Below are positions 1 through 13,105 of a stretch of 64,000 nt of DNA, in pieces. The notes under the pieces are model-generated. The model was not told the DNA's origin, made no database searches, and saw nothing but the letters and a program-made list of their open reading frames with translations. Source of the stretch: Lutraria lutraria. Taxonomy: Eukaryota > Mollusca > Bivalvia > Venerida > Mactridae. Position 1 is the stretch's first letter; each line of letters opens with the position of its first letter. A program made the position numbers and the translations under genes. The DNA lies in contig OZ026844.1 of the NCBI GenBank assembly GCA_964023205.1, positions 7,912,416 through 7,976,415 on the forward strand, written 5' to 3'.

Positions 1-1392
1 GGGTATAAATTATTAATGTGCACAGCTGTTCGAAACTGGGGTCTTGTTTATTAGATAAAATCATTAAATTGATGTTATCTCAAAATAATAATGTCAGGAA
101 TAAGTTGCTTACACTGTAGAAGACAGTATAGAAGATTTTGGAATAATGAGAACTTCATAAGAAATTGTTTGGAAGAGCTGTCGCAGTTGAAGTAAGTGTA
201 GAGGTTGTTGATACTTTGTGTTACTTTGTACTACTTTTTGCTACTTTGAAGTTATTTTGCTGTGTTGAGTCAGTTTTTGTTACATTCACCACAGAGCTTA
301 TGATTGTCAGAATTTTTATCTTTAGATTTTTAAAATCCAATAATATGTTGTACTATTATTATCATCAGCTACTCTTTGTGAAGGCTTATCACCCTAATTT
401 CCAGATATGAAATCTCTATGATCAGTCTTGTAGGGCTTAAATCTGTTATGTTTTTGGAAACTAAAGGATAATTCAGCTTACCATTGCTTTCACTCACTTT
501 GTACACATGAATTTTGATGCAGTCCAAGGCACTGCGTTTTTCTACAGCTGCCTTGCTTAACTAGTTGCAGTGCAAGTCTGTGTAAGTGCAGTGTCCATGA
601 GTACTTTCAGTACTTTGATTAATTGTGGGTTCTCATTTTAAGGCCGGGATCAATCAATAAAAGGGGATAGCTTGAACCTATATTGGCCAAACTTTATAGA
701 ATGGTTTTCTGTGGCAGTGGAATGGCTTTATATCAGGGTTCTCAATAACAGCAGGCTGCAGGCCAATTTAGCTGCTTAGAAATGTGTTTGAGCCGGTTAG
801 GAATCTCAAAAGTTTATAAAAAATTGCTTGAAAATGCCCAGACCCCCCCCCCCCCCCCAGCAGGCCTGTAAGTCTAGCTTTCGAGCCTGTTGGCCACAAA
901 CTTATTAAGAGCTAGACTCCCCCCCCCTGATTTACTAGCTTCATTCATCCTAATTTATGTCATTTGGAATATAGTATATTGTGTAATCTGAGATTTACTT
1001 ACATATATTACTGTCTTAATAAATATCATGCTGGATACAGCATATCCTAAGGTAACTTCATTAGAATTTGTAGGAGCAATAAAATATTTTCATTTACCTA
1101 AGCTTGTTGGTAAATAATGCTTATGATTAGAAACTGTTGTTTTTTTCAACAATATTGTGTGCATTAATAGAGGACAAATTTCTTGTTGTAATATCGGTGA
1201 CAGAATAGTAAGATTCGTTTTTTGTATACTTGCGTTCGAGGAAAACTCACTGGTGAGATTTTGAACAGCTTTACATCCTGAAGGTGTTAAATTCATATGT
1301 AAGTTCTGATATATGATTTATGCATAGTAAAAACTTAAAGCATTTTTGGTACTGTAATTTGTGTTAATTACACTTAAGGCATAAATTTAGAA

Positions 1393-1573
1393 TACAGTAC
1401 AACCTCTCCAGAGCGGCCCTCTCTTGAGCAACAACCTCCCTGAGACAACAGCATGACTTTTTTCCCGCTGTACAATTTAAATATAGATTTAACCTCTGTA
1501 GAGCAACAACATCCTAACAACAACATAATTGTGCCCCTCCCAAAGGGTGTTGCTTTTGAGAGGTTACACTTTA
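1393..1573. mobile_element. MITE family B, copy 1 (TA-flanked inverted-repeat element)
   Basis: The left end reads TACAGTACAACCTCTCC and the right end is an approximate reverse complement (GAGAGGTTACACTTTACA). The interior has the subterminal 'gagcaacaacctc' motifs shared with copies at 35.3 and 44.1 kb. No coding capacity. A TA target and CAGT ends suggest a Tc1/mariner/pogo-type non-autonomous element; the superfamily is inference. Confidence 0.75.
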
Positions 1574-2571
1574 CATGGATCACTTAAGTCTTTCTTTACT
1601 CTCAGTAATCTCCATTTACATTTCTATTTATGATACCGAAATTATATGTTAATGTTATATGTTGCCTCAATCTCATATTTGATATAAATTTTGTCAGCTG
1701 ACTTAACGTGTGGAAAATTTATTACTTGCTGCAAATTGTTGATGCGCATCATTATTCATGAGATTTCAAAACAGGTCATCATATTTGATTTATCAAGGGA
1801 ATTGAATGCCTGGAAGTTTTTACACGATCCTTAACGTTGTTACTCCAATACTGTTAATTTGCGTTCTTGCGACATTTCAAATATTCAGTAAAAAGACAGG
1901 TTGATTTTTGCTGGCTGTAAGTATACGGATGTCAATTTATATGCGTTTCCCAGGAATAATTAATGATAATCTGGTCTAATTTATTTTGTAATGGCTTACT
2001 TGGTTTGTTATTGATTTGATTTTAATTGCATAATGATGATAGTATCGCTTCAGGTAATTTTGACTGCAATTATAACAATTTGTATATCAATTTATCAACA
2101 ATAGTTGAATTTGTTTTATTGTTTCATTGTAAATGATTGAATGTAAGTGAAAAATGGGTGTTTGCAATGATATTAAATGAGTAATTACTTTATAATCATT
2201 TGTGAAATGAACAAACATTAAAATATACCCTGCAAACTTAACATTTCCCGATTTTATTTTATTATGTATTATGTGTAGTAGTTTTAAAATCTTGATGATA
2301 TAACTATGTACAGTCAATTATTCACACCAGTGAATCTAGACTTTCAGTTAGGCCTGTGGAACAAAAGTCCACTTTCTTACTATTTTTACCTTCCCGTATG
2401 CATTCAGGAACATAAATAAGCCATTACCTACCTACCCTGTCATGAATGAATATGTGACATGCAACAAACAATTATTTTTATTGGCCTTACTCAAAACATA
2501 TAAAAGTATATAAGGGAAACAACAACTTCATTTCATGGAGAAAAACTTTGGAAAACTGAAACTGATGCCAT

Positions 2572-2704
2572 CTGTGAATAAAGGCCCTTTTAAAAACTAT
2601 CATTAAAGATTTAAAACAATGTGACCTCTGAATAAGGGCCACCCATCTTAAAGGCCACATTATATCTTTCCCAAGGGTGGCCTTTGTTCAGAGGTTTGAC
2701 TGTA
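2572..2704. mobile_element. MITE family A, copy 1
   Basis: The element has repeated 'gaataaaggcc' motifs, and its right end GGTGGCCTTTGTTCAGAGGTTTGACTGTA-type sequence is the reverse complement of the CAGTCAAACCTCTGAATAAAGGCC end seen in the intact copy at 29.7 kb. The left end is degraded. Confidence 0.65.
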
Positions 2705-3067
2705 TATATTCTGCGGCTCATATTTGAAAGGATAGTCTTCAAAGATCAATTAAGCCAGTAGTGATGTAGTTTTCTTAATTCTCTTTGTGGTTGAATGAAC
2801 CTATAGTTATGACCTGCTGACGTCAGCTTTAGCTTTGGACATTCAGTACTGGCTCTTAATTTTATGTTATGTCAATCCTTAAATTATTCATCACTTAGTT
2901 ATGAAGTGTACATTGAACTGTTCATATTCTAGATGTGAGGACACAGGATATCAGATTAACGGAACATCTGTTCCAAGGACTTTGCCAATATGAATTTCAG
3001 TTGAACTGCGCAGGTTTTAAAACACGTCTGGCCCAGTCTGGCTCACTGTATTGCTTATAGTAAAATG

Positions 3068-3202
3068 TGAATAAAAGTCATTCTTTTAAACACTGTCAAT
3101 AATTATTTAGAACAAAATGACTTCTGAATAAAGGCAACCCTGTCAATAAAGGCCACGTTATTTCTTTCCAAAGGATGGCCTTTGTTCACAGGTTTGACTG
3201 TA
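3068..3202. mobile_element. MITE family A, copy 2
   Basis: The copy has the internal blocks 'gaataaaggc', 'tgtcaataaaggcca' and the right terminus 'cacaggtttgactgta'. A further degraded right end of the same family is visible at about 3400-3472. Confidence 0.65.
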
Positions 3203-4794
3203 TCACTAATGAGTATCAGCTGTTTGTGCATGGTTTCGATATTTGTACTGCAGCTTTATGTTATTCAATGCGTAAACATTAGTTGATGCATCTTGGCTCT
3301 CAAACTACAGCATAACCCGTATACATGGTTACCCAAAGGGTTTAAGGAAAAAAATTGCAAATTTCGCATCCTACATTTTATTTCTCTTCTTTTCTATTAC
3401 ATTAAGCACCCCTGTTTTGAAGGACCCTTTATTTTATTACTTCTTTGGTCCTTGTTGACCAGTTTGACTGTATGATTTGATTAATGTAACAATTACTGAA
3501 TCATGATAAACTCTCAAACAGTTTACTTAAAAGCCCCATTAGATTTTTGGAAGTTAGAATTAAAGTAGTTTTTTTTTTACCTAGAAAGATGTTTTATCAG
3601 AGAAACTGTCTTTAACATGCTGAAATTTTATTTTTTAATCACAAAGTACATAATTATAATTATACAAATGTAGCACAGTATTTTTTTCATTGATGTTGCA
3701 AAGAATAAGAAAAAGCATCTGACAACATTTTGACAATTTGTGGTTATAAAGAAAGGCATTATGTCGAACAAATAAAATATATTTCTTATATTTTACTATC
3801 ATTTTATCTATTGTTCTACATTACTAAATTCCAAAAGCTAATAGGCCTTTAACGCACTAATATCTGCATAAACTAAGCTAAGTCATGACCTAAGTATGTA
3901 TGAATTACGATACAAAGGTACAGTAGTATGTATAGCTATATGGTGTCATGATGTTTATACCTGCCTGATGTGATACTTGGTAATTATCTGGGTCTATCTT
4001 ACTGATGTATATTAAGGTTACCTCCCCTTGCTGTAATGTTTATCTGTGACATTGTGGAAAACTTACACAACTTGGTAATCAAATGATAATTTCAGGATTA
4101 TTTCATTGTCTTTAAGTATCAGTGACATGAACATTGTTTTATGGATTTGTTCAATAAATCAGGACTGTAAACTATTCAGTGTGTTATTCATTTCTAAACA
4201 AGTGTGGAATATTTCAGGTGAATATCTTTAACAGTATATAGCTTACCGTTATTTACGCTTCAGTCAGGATTCTATTTATATCGCAGGTTGACCTCTTTGC
4301 TGTGTATGTACCAGATTGGGACTAAATAATATCACAACAACTTAGAAATTAATGAAGTCTCGAATTCTCAATATTGACTGTGACTGAAGATGCTGCCTAT
4401 GTTTTTATCATGTAGTATTGTTTGATTCTGTTACTTAACTGTTAAACCATATGGTTTCGATATTATATGTGGATTGATTACTCACTCAGTGTTGTATTTG
4501 GTATTTGTGTTAAGCTGGGTGTATGGGTAAGTTATTTTGCCTAAGTGTTGTTGATTGATGTATTTTTCCCTATATTCTGTCGAGATTGGCTGTGTTCAAC
4601 TTTGTGTCATTTTAAGTAGGTAGATAGATAGGTCATTTATTAATGTAGACCATGTCCTGTACCTGAATATAGGCCAATGAAATTACCTTAGTGTCAAAAT
4701 GCAATTTCCGTTAATTTCAGTCTTTACATTGGGTGACAGCTTTGAACAATGTGATGTTGAATGTGATGAACTTTACCCCTGTCAAATTATAATT

Positions 4795-5106
4795 ATTCAT
4801 ACTTCATGAACTATTCATGAATTATTCATGAACTATACATACACTTCAAGAACTATTCATGAACTATATATATATATACATGCACACACTTCAAGAACTA
4901 TTCATGAACTATATATATATACACATGCACACACTTCAAGAATTATTCATGAACTATACACACACTTCAAGAACTATTCATGAACTATATATATACATGC
5001 ACACACTTCAAGAACTCTTCATGAACTATATATACATGCACACACTTCAAGAACTCTTCATGAACTATTTATGAACTATATGATAAAAGTTCAAGAACAG
5101 TTCATG
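4795..5106. repeat. AT-rich minisatellite built on 'ttcatgaactatatata...cacacacttcaagaa'
   Basis: About seven imperfect copies of a unit of roughly 40-57 bases alternate a 'ttcaagaacta/ttcatgaact' block with an (AT)n and 'catgcacacac' block. Unit length varies because the AT dinucleotide tract differs between copies. It produces a repetitive spurious open frame that was not taken as a gene. Confidence 0.85.
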
Positions 5107-5949
5107 TCTTCATGTATGTGAAGGAGAAGGGTCATACATAAGGTTATATTCAGGTTAATTGCTTTGATGCAGAATTCTGTATGAGTGCTTTGACTTTTTT
5201 CCTTTGGAAAATAATCAACTTGATTATTAATATATTGTACTAATTTGATTTTCCATAATCTTTTCTATCTTGTGTATTGTGTGCTAGGTGCTTGCAGGGA
5301 GGGGGGGGGGGGAGGTATTCCTATAATCAAGTTAGTACCATCCAGGGACCAATTAATGTATCCATCTTATAAGTCTAACTAATTAAACTCCATGTGACTG
5401 TGGGAATGATGTTTTTGCTTGATCATTTGGCCTGCATCTTGCTTAGTCTAAAAGGATGGCCTTTTCAAGTTCATTTAACTGGTTTTAAAGCTGATTTAGT
5501 AAGGCTACATGTACAGTCCCGTGAGAAATTCCTGTATTACATCTTTTAAGATTGAAGGCTTTTAAAATGTTTTAAACCAGGTTTTCCGTTGGCAAATATC
5601 TAGTGCGCTATTACTCCTTACATTTATATATAGGGTTGCTAATCACTGGTTTGTTCTTCCAACCATATCTGTCTGCTTCTTTCCTCCCATATTCTCAGTT
5701 TTATATAATATTTCCAACACCCGCAGTTTTTATTACTCAGCATTATGATGTACATAGCGGTCAGTTTCCTGCACAGACTGCCTGTATGGCGTATGTCACA
5801 TTTAACTCTTAGAAACATTAAATGAACATACTCTCTGAGTCTGCTGAAGTTGATAATTTTGTATGACAGCTATTCATATTAATATCAAAAAAGTAATATA
5901 GGTCACTTGGCAACTTCCCAGCATGTTTATACTTACCGTAGTTCAACAT

Positions 5950-6131
5950 ACATTCAAGCCTGTGCTAGTGGCCACCGCTGAATAAAGGTCACCCTGTAAA
6001 TAAAGGCCATTCTTTTTAGAACCGATATTGATTATTTAGAACAAAATGACCTCCAAATAAAGGTCACCTGTCAATAAAGGCCATATTTTGTCTTTCCCAT
6101 GGGTGGCCTTTGTAAACAGGTTTTACTCTAT
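5950..6131. mobile_element. MITE family A, copy 3
   Basis: The full-length copy starts near 'attcaagcctgtgctagtgg' and ends near 'cctttgtaaacaggtttta', with the family's paired 'aataaaggccat' and 'atgggtggcctttgt' blocks. Confidence 0.7.
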
Positions 6132-7154
6132 TTGGATAGGGACTAGATGCTGATGACTGGATATTTACTGTGATATTTGTCCTAGTCTACAGGTTGAAAC
6201 CCTATCAGCTGATCTAGTTGATACATATAAGATCATGACATCTGTACTTATGCTCTTCATGGCCTTTTAAGCCTATTAGATTTATTTGTAGGGCAATAAT
6301 CTGAGAACAACTTAGGTATGACAGGCAGGAAAATTGTATTCCTGACTTCATTTTTTCACCGAAATCTGTAGATTGACCTGCAGTAGAGTAAATTGGCTGC
6401 TGATGCAAATTTGCTTCTCATTGTGTCGTTAGTACTTATATGTCATACAGAGAGATATTTTTTAATGTAAAACATGTGTTTATTTCATGCCATAGTGATA
6501 GTTTGTCATTCTGTTCATTTAAGGAATATGTCAGAAATGTTAAGTTCCTCCCTATTTACAGCTTCAGTGATGGATATTTAAGTATACATGTATATTTGAG
6601 TTTTTGACACCAGAGTATGATATATTAGTTATACAGGGCTAAAAGTTTTCAGAATTTTGCCTGAAATTTGGGTTTTTAAGGTCCAGATAGGTCATTTATC
6701 CTTATCATGTAAATCCAATGGGAAATTTGGGGGGGGGGGTACCCCTTATATGATTAGGTTGATAGATGCTGACAATGTTGGTGATTAATGTTTTTTTTAT
6801 CGCAAATTTTTCATCAAGTTTTCAGTTTTTTTAACTTCAAACTTTAAGCCCAGTGGTTATATAATAATTTTCTGTTGTGAATGAAGAGATTACTGTATTA
6901 TGATGGTTATGGCTTGAGGCGTAAAATGCTTGAGCACTCTCAGTTAATTGTATTAAATGGAATTAGGATTGTTGGCACGATCTTGATGTAACATATTTAC
7001 AGGTATTTATTGTGACAACGAATCAAGTAGACACAGCTGTTTCCTTCTTGTTGGTGCATCATATGTCATATTTCTTTGTTTTATCTTGCCGCCATTAAAA
7101 AAGACGGAAGGGCATGATGTGTTTGCCCTGTCCTTCCATCCCTTCAAATTTTGG

Positions 7155-7270
7155 TTTCCGAGTGGTACTGGTTTGTAAACAGTTCAGGAAAACTGGTTAC
7201 CTATAGTTAGTTTGGCCGCGGTATATAAGTAAGTGAAAAATTGTTGAAAAATGGCGTTAAATCCCATTAA
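7155..7270 (+). mobile_element. SINE 3' body fragment (tRNA-Thr-headed family)
   Basis: It matches the body consensus seen elsewhere in the window: 'cagtccaggaaaactggtta', then 'ggtgaactggccgcc', then 'aatggcgttaaa'. It is diverged and lacks a recognisable head. Confidence 0.5.
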
Positions 7271-7750
7271 ATAATTTGTCTGATTATAAACGCTACTTGT
7301 GTGAATGTACCATGCCTTGCTCAGTCTGCGAATTTAGCACTTGTCCGGGACAAGTAATTATTGATTCGGACAAGCAACTTTTGCAGTAATTATATATAGA
7401 GTATAAAGGAAAAACCATTCACTTTTGGTGATTCGGACAAGTAGTTCCAAATCTTAAATTCACGAACTGCTTGCTGGAACAGATCTCTTATAAAGATCTG
7501 AAAACTGGACTCGGTGTCAGAATTCAGTATTGGTGTCAGAATTCAGTGTCGAACCATTCCAGGGTCATCATTCTGATTGTTCTTGGTCTTGTATTATTGA
7601 ACCCTGGATGTAATATTGTTTGTTCTACTTTATGTTTCAGACTTATCTTTCAAGCACCAGATTAATTTTTCAGTTAACCCAGTGCCCTATCATAACACTT
7701 TTTGAACTGCTTAATTTTGTGTATCAAATCATAATCCCTTGGTTTAGTAG

Positions 7751-7963
7751 TACTGTATTTTCATTTATTTTGTTGGGCTCACTTCGTGGTTTTTACTAAA
7801 ATGGCTATTTCATGGGGACAAAAATTTGTGGATTTTGATTTTTGAAAAAAAAAAAAAATGCCCGATCTCTGCTTTCAAATTTGCAGGGATTAGATTTCGT
7901 GGATGAGTCGACCCACGAAATCCACGAAATTAAATCCCAACGAAAATGAATGATTCCACAGTA
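7751..7963. mobile_element. MITE family C, copy 1
   Basis: The ends are TACTGTATTTTCATTTATTTT and AATGAATGATTCCACAGTA. The interior has the family blocks 'acttcgtggtttttactaaaatggc' and 'gacccacgaaatccacgaaat'. A TA target is apparent. Copies also lie at 10.4 kb and 49.7 kb. Confidence 0.75.
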
Positions 7964-8613
7964 TTTTAATGAGGCCTAAAACGTTTGTTTAATTCTAGTA
8001 ACATGCTCGTTAAAAATAGGGCTGGTAGGTCTGGGATTTTATTTGGATCTTGATGAATGGAAAGGTAAAAAGTGAGAAAGTGTATGTACCATTTCCTCAG
8101 GTCTAATAAACAGGCTAGTCGGGGGGGGGGGGGAGATTAGGGTTGGTCGAGTGTCGGGAAACATTTTTAGGCCTGAGTGGAAACCAACTCTTGTACTATT
8201 TGTAAAGTAATGAAATGTTCGTTGTTGGAAAATTGCCTGTCCGCTGTCATAGTTGATTTAGATACATGTCTACGTGTAATGAATGTCTTGGCTAAAATGT
8301 AACTACCCGGTTCTCCAGATTAATATATTTTCTGTAGGATGTTGTGTTTCGTTGTTAGCTATTTTAATTTTGTAAAAGCTGGTTTATATAACAAATTACT
8401 CTCTAACATTTGTTTTTAGGAATCTATTGGGACAAAACTGAAGAATTTTTATATCAGAGTATTCAATATCATCAATATGCTTTAGAATTATTAGTTTGAC
8501 TAGATATTCTACAGCTGATCTATCTTTCTTTATATCCCAGGAGTATAGTAGGCCGTCGTATCAATTCATTTCTTCATTTCTCTGCAAAATTATATATACA
8601 AGTAGTTTGTTAG

Positions 8614-8772
8614 AAGGTGCTACTCCTGCTGTCCAGTGGTTAGAGCGCTGGATTTGTAACCAGGCGATTGATCTGGGTTGGATTCCCAGTCACAGCAGGT
8701 CATACCCTTCCGTGAAAAATGGACAACTATGTCCATTTTCCTCCACATGTGGAGAAGTTGGCGGTTCGAAAT
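8614..8772 (+). mobile_element. tRNA-Thr-derived SINE head
   Basis: A tRNA-like 5' region contains an A-box-like 'tccagtggttagagcgc', an anticodon-loop-like 'ctggatttgtaaccagg' (anticodon TGT) and a B-box-like 'gggttggattccc'. The outer CCTGCTG and CAGCAGG pair perfectly as a 7-base acceptor stem. Next comes 'cctccacatgtggagaagttggc', which also occurs (reverse strand) in the SINE copies at 18.5 and 48.2 kb. A deleted anticodon-stem base and an enlarged variable region argue against a working tRNA gene. Confidence 0.75.
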
Positions 8773-9014
8773 AGGTTGTATTCTTGTCATCTTTTTTCTT
8801 GGCATTGATAAACAACTATAGTATTAGCCGACATAGTTCGTAATTGAACCTCTATGTAAAAAGATCTATCATTGATTGTTGCCAAAAAGTCCTGGAAATG
8901 TCTGGTTTTTAATAATCTGTCTGTGAATAGAAATACAGTTCCTGAGAAAATAGTAATGTTGAGTATTATGTTGTCTTAATATTCAAGTAGACTTGATATA
9001 ATTATTATCTGATG

Positions 9015-9183
9015 TACAGTGAAACCTGGATTATCCCAACTCGTATTATCCGAACACCTGGTGTTATCCGAAATGAATGTTCAGTCCCGATTTCCCCTGT
9101 ATATTTCAGTGTAAAATAATCTCGATTATCTGATTTGTGTTATCCGAAACCATGGATTATCCGAAACAATATTTCGGTCTCAT
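9015..9183. mobile_element. pogo/Tigger-like MITE fragment
   Basis: The left end reads TACAGTGAAACCTGGATTATC, followed by several 'attatccgaa' repeats. This CAGT...AACCT...ATTATCCGA terminus resembles pogo/Tigger-type elements. The right end is degraded. Confidence 0.55.
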
Positions 9184-10394
9184 CAATTTAGGATCATCGA
9201 GATTTTAGTTAAGGTTTGCTTTTGTCACCAGCTTATAACGAGGCCAGCTTGCACACCCATGCTGTTTCAGGCCAAGGTTTTTACTGTTGGGTGACTTCTA
9301 CTTTTTCATTGTGATATGATCCCTTAAATTGATAATGGACTGTTTCAAAATGGAAATTGGACCCATCCATTCAGGAAATTCGGCAGGTTAATGGGTTAGA
9401 AATTGAAGAAATTTAGAATTTTGACAATTGCAAACAAATGGTTTTGTTGATCGATTCGAAATTTACTTGATTTTTCATTTGTGGCATATAAGTGATGTCT
9501 GTTGTTTATTATGGAATCTCCGTTTGTCCCTGGCTTACTTTTTCTGTTCAGGAGATCCTTATAAGGAAATAATACTGTTTTGATAATGGTTAATGACTGT
9601 TGTGTGTTTTAATGTGCCCATAAACATTGTATTAAAATAGAGTAAAGCTGAAAACGATACTTTTCTGACTTGCATTGAGACTGTCAGGGAGTGGTTGAGA
9701 CAAAGACCAACGGATTGACCGATTATTCATTAAGATTATCGAGATGTCACTCAGGATTCAATTTCACCATTGTAACCATATTTGGTTCTTGTAATTAAAT
9801 GTCTAGAAAATAAAATTGGTGTAGGCAGACCTAGCTATCATGTTTTGTTACGTCGGAGTGGAATTACAGCTTCCGGTTTCTACATGTCTAGCTAGTTATG
9901 TTCTGTTAACAACAACAGCTGTGATATCTTGTCACATCATTAGAAACTGAATGCTAGTTAGTTCAGCTTTCCACAGCCATCATTTGCTTGGCATGCATGA
10001 ATTTTTGTGCAGACTGTAGTATTACGTTTAACTACATCCACCATGCAATTGTTAAACTAGTTCCCATTTCATGTTACAGTGCATGTCTATATTAGTTCAC
10101 TTTCCTAGAGTATTTTCAGTACTTTGATTTAGTTCTGTTGTTATTTGTTTTTGGAATTTGATTGTGTGCAGAAACAAAAAATCACGTCTGATGCTCATTT
10201 GAGGCTGATTTTTTCTTACTTCTTTTGATAATACGTATTTTATTCAATAATTAGATATTAATAATTTTGTACGCCAGCTAATATTTTTGAAGTAATGTTT
10301 ATATTTATCCTCTGCCTAAATTACTATAAACTTTTGTGTTATTGTCAGTTTTTATCAGTCTGAGGTTAAATGTGCTGGTTCATTATAAGCAGAA

Positions 10395-10649
10395 ATTACT
10401 TTCGTTTCATTTATTTTCGTTGAGCTCAATTTTCGTGGATTTTGCTAAAATGGCCATTTTGTGGGGACGTAAATTGATGCAGTTTGATATTTTGAAAAAT
10501 AAGAAATTTGGCCTTAATGTTTTCTGTCATTTTCGGAATGTTGACATATATTTCGGCATTAATATTCGTTGGGATCTGAATTTGTTGATAAGCCGACCCA
10601 TGAAATCTATGTAACTAAAACCCAAATGAAAATTAATGATTCCACAGTA
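10395..10649. mobile_element. MITE family C, copy 2
   Basis: The right end 'aattaatgattccacagta' is well preserved. The interior keeps 'tttcgttgagctcaattttcgtgg' and 'gccgacccatgaaatc'. The left terminus is worn. Confidence 0.65.
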
Positions 10650-11490
10650 TGTATATCTGAACTGACATTCGGGGATAAACCCAATGGTGTTAGATATTCT
10701 ACCAGTCTTGTTGACAGTTACAAGTCTAGTCAGTTTCCTGGGAATTTCTGTGCTGGGCAAATTTTTTTTTCACGTTGTTGATGTCTTCTTGAGCATTAAA
10801 GTTAACTTTACATCTCTGAATACATTAGCGCTCTGGTTCTTGTGACCTTGATTATTGGTGAAGATGTCGCAGGTTCAACAACAGGATTTGGTTACTGGAG
10901 GACTATTTGAGTGAATGTTCATTTCAAGGCCATTCATTTCTCTTCCCTCCTTTCCCGCCTCCTTGATTTGTGTACTATGGTGAGAAAATTGTTGTGCACT
11001 GCATGCGCATTGACTATCTAATATAAGAAGATTAAGAGCTTCACGCTGTAATTGTATCAATTGGAATTTTACGTAACATTTAATCGGTCTCCCAAAGAAT
11101 CCATTCAAAGCTATATCCTTCATATCCTACATCATTTCTAATCAATTGGTTCATGCATGAACAGCAATGGATATGATTAGAGGTTTATTGGTGATGCACA
11201 CACCGGTATAAGTTATGGTACCACTCATATATTTATCTCCCTGACAGTTCTGCACTTACTCTGCTCGCTGTTTTGATAATGACTACTGCTGTAATTGTTT
11301 CCAGGCTGCACTGTTATGCCTGGAATCCAGTGTTTCTACTGTTTTATTCAGTGAATCACATCAATACCTCATCATCACTTAAGTTCTGGTGTTACCATAA
11401 TGTTGTTAATTAGCGCACCTACGTGTGTTACTGGTTATCAGTATAAACGTAAAGCGCAATACATTGTACTTTGCCTGCTTTTTTTCTCCA

Positions 11491-11760
11491 TCTGTTTGAA
11501 TAGTTGCAGACTTTTTATCCCTCTGTTTGAAGTGTTGCAGACTTTTTCTCCCTCTGTTTGAAGAGTTATGAACTTTTTCTCCCTCTGTTTGAAGAGTTGC
11601 AGAATTTTTATCCCTCTGTTTGAAGAGTTGCAGACTTTTTCTTCCTCTGTTTGAAGAGTTGTGAACTTTTTCTCCCTCTGTTTGAAGAGTTGCTGACTTT
11701 TTCTTCCTCTGTTTGAAGTGTTGTGAACTTTTTCTCCCTCTGTTTGAGGAGTTATGAAAA
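11491..11760. repeat. 31-base minisatellite, nine copies
   Basis: The block 'tctgtttgaa' recurs at 11491, 11522, 11553, 11584, 11615, 11646, 11677, 11708 and 11739, exactly 31 bases apart each time. The unit reads approximately tctgtttgaagagttgcaga followed by cttttt(c/a)tccc. Copies differ only by substitutions. Confidence 0.93.
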
Positions 11761-13105
11761 AGAAAATGTTCCTATTGATTTTCTATAAAGGATTAGTTGT
11801 CTCATTTTGTATACATATCCATCTATCTCTGTTGTTATCTACTGTGTGACCTTCCTTATATACATGTGACCTTATTGTCTATTTTCTGTTGGTTACCAAT
11901 AAAGTAAGTGTTGTTGATATATCTGTACCCTACAGATTGTTGATAAACATCAATAACGGAATCAATTGTTGCTGGGTTTTGTTAGATTTTACTTGCGTAG
12001 ATTATATCTATTTATGGAACTATGGCTGATAATTGCTGTATTTAAGTCACAGTGGTCTAGTTAATATCATAATTGTGTTATTTTTTTCATTCAAAAACCC
12101 TTATTTTATGTTGCTTCTTGTTGGTGCCATGCCATATCTACCACACTGTATGTTGTATGCCCTTTCTCATCTTAATGTTGAATTCGTGTTCCATGGCATA
12201 TGTCGAATGTGATATAATGTCATATGTTTCATGCAGCGTGCTGTATCCCTTGTCCAAACTGTATGTTGCATGCACGTGCTTAACGTGCATTGTATTCCCT
12301 CGTTACACTCTGTATCTCATATGTGCCATATTGTAATTCCATTATCCTTTGCTGTGATCCTTATTATTAGATGGTCTCCAAGCTGTCAGATTGCTTGCAT
12401 ATCTTAGTCATTGCTTAATTATGACATAAGCTTTTTTTTGGTAACTATATTCCACATAATTTGAATTAAGTCTGTCTGTATTAACAGTGAATATTGAAAT
12501 GACCCCATAAATCTAGTGTTTTAATCCCCTCCGCAATCTACTGATGCAAACAATTTTATTAAATGCAGCATCTCATTGTATTTGCATAATCAAATACCAG
12601 ACATAATCTTTTATTTCATTTCCATCTCAGAACCTTTTCCACGGGCACTGTCTGAATTGTATTCTCCGAGACCATAGATTCTTGGAACAATTTCGTTGAC
12701 AATTTTTCTCCAGCATCATTTCAAGTGCTTTTTCATAACAATCCCATAAATTGCTTTCAGTAAATCACTTTTCTCAGTGCCATCCTGTTTGTCACATTGC
12801 TATGTTATCCTGTAAATTACTTTTTCAGATTATGTGACTCCAATGAATAAATGTATTGGTTTTAGAAAATAACTGATATCAAAATTTGTCTGGAGTCATG
12901 ATGCAGCGATTCATCTGAATTAAGGTACAATGTATAAAACTACTTGGAGTAAATTGTTTGCAGTGGAATGAAGAATATTTCATTACGGTTGTTTTCATTT
13001 CTAAATCTAGGTCAGGATGTCAAGGTCACCTGGAGGTCACTGATCTGAAATTATTGTAGTTTCAATACAATTTGGATTATAGTTGATATTTTTGTATATT
13101 TTCAG

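Larger units (their letters stand above)
1..13105. other. Non-coding region upstream of the first recognised nuclear receptor exon
   Basis: No coding exon could be supported here on either strand. Open frames are short, low in complexity and lack conserved motifs. It may hold upstream non-coding exons, an upstream coding exon of the nuclear receptor, or only intergenic DNA. It carries MITEs, SINE fragments, two minisatellites and several long G or C runs (near 841, 918, 5296 and 8119), listed separately where they can be placed. Confidence 0.6.

Noticed and set aside
841..927. Long C runs as a regulatory signal (also G runs near 5296, 6730, 8119, 16504)
   Set aside because: Homopolymers of this kind are scattered through the window with no linked motif; length may also be affected by sequencing error.
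4859..5074. Plus-strand open frame with repeated NYIYMHTLQELF
   Set aside because: It is a translation of the minisatellite; there is no start context, homologue or splice support.
8619..8697. Functional tRNA-Thr gene
   Set aside because: The acceptor stem is perfect, but the anticodon arm lacks a base, the variable region is enlarged, and the following sequence is a SINE body found elsewhere in the window.
12073..12336. Hydrophobic Cys-rich 87-residue frame
   Set aside because: The residues come from repeated 'catatgt' and 'tgttgcatgc' motifs in T-rich DNA. No signal peptide plus domain logic or splice context.
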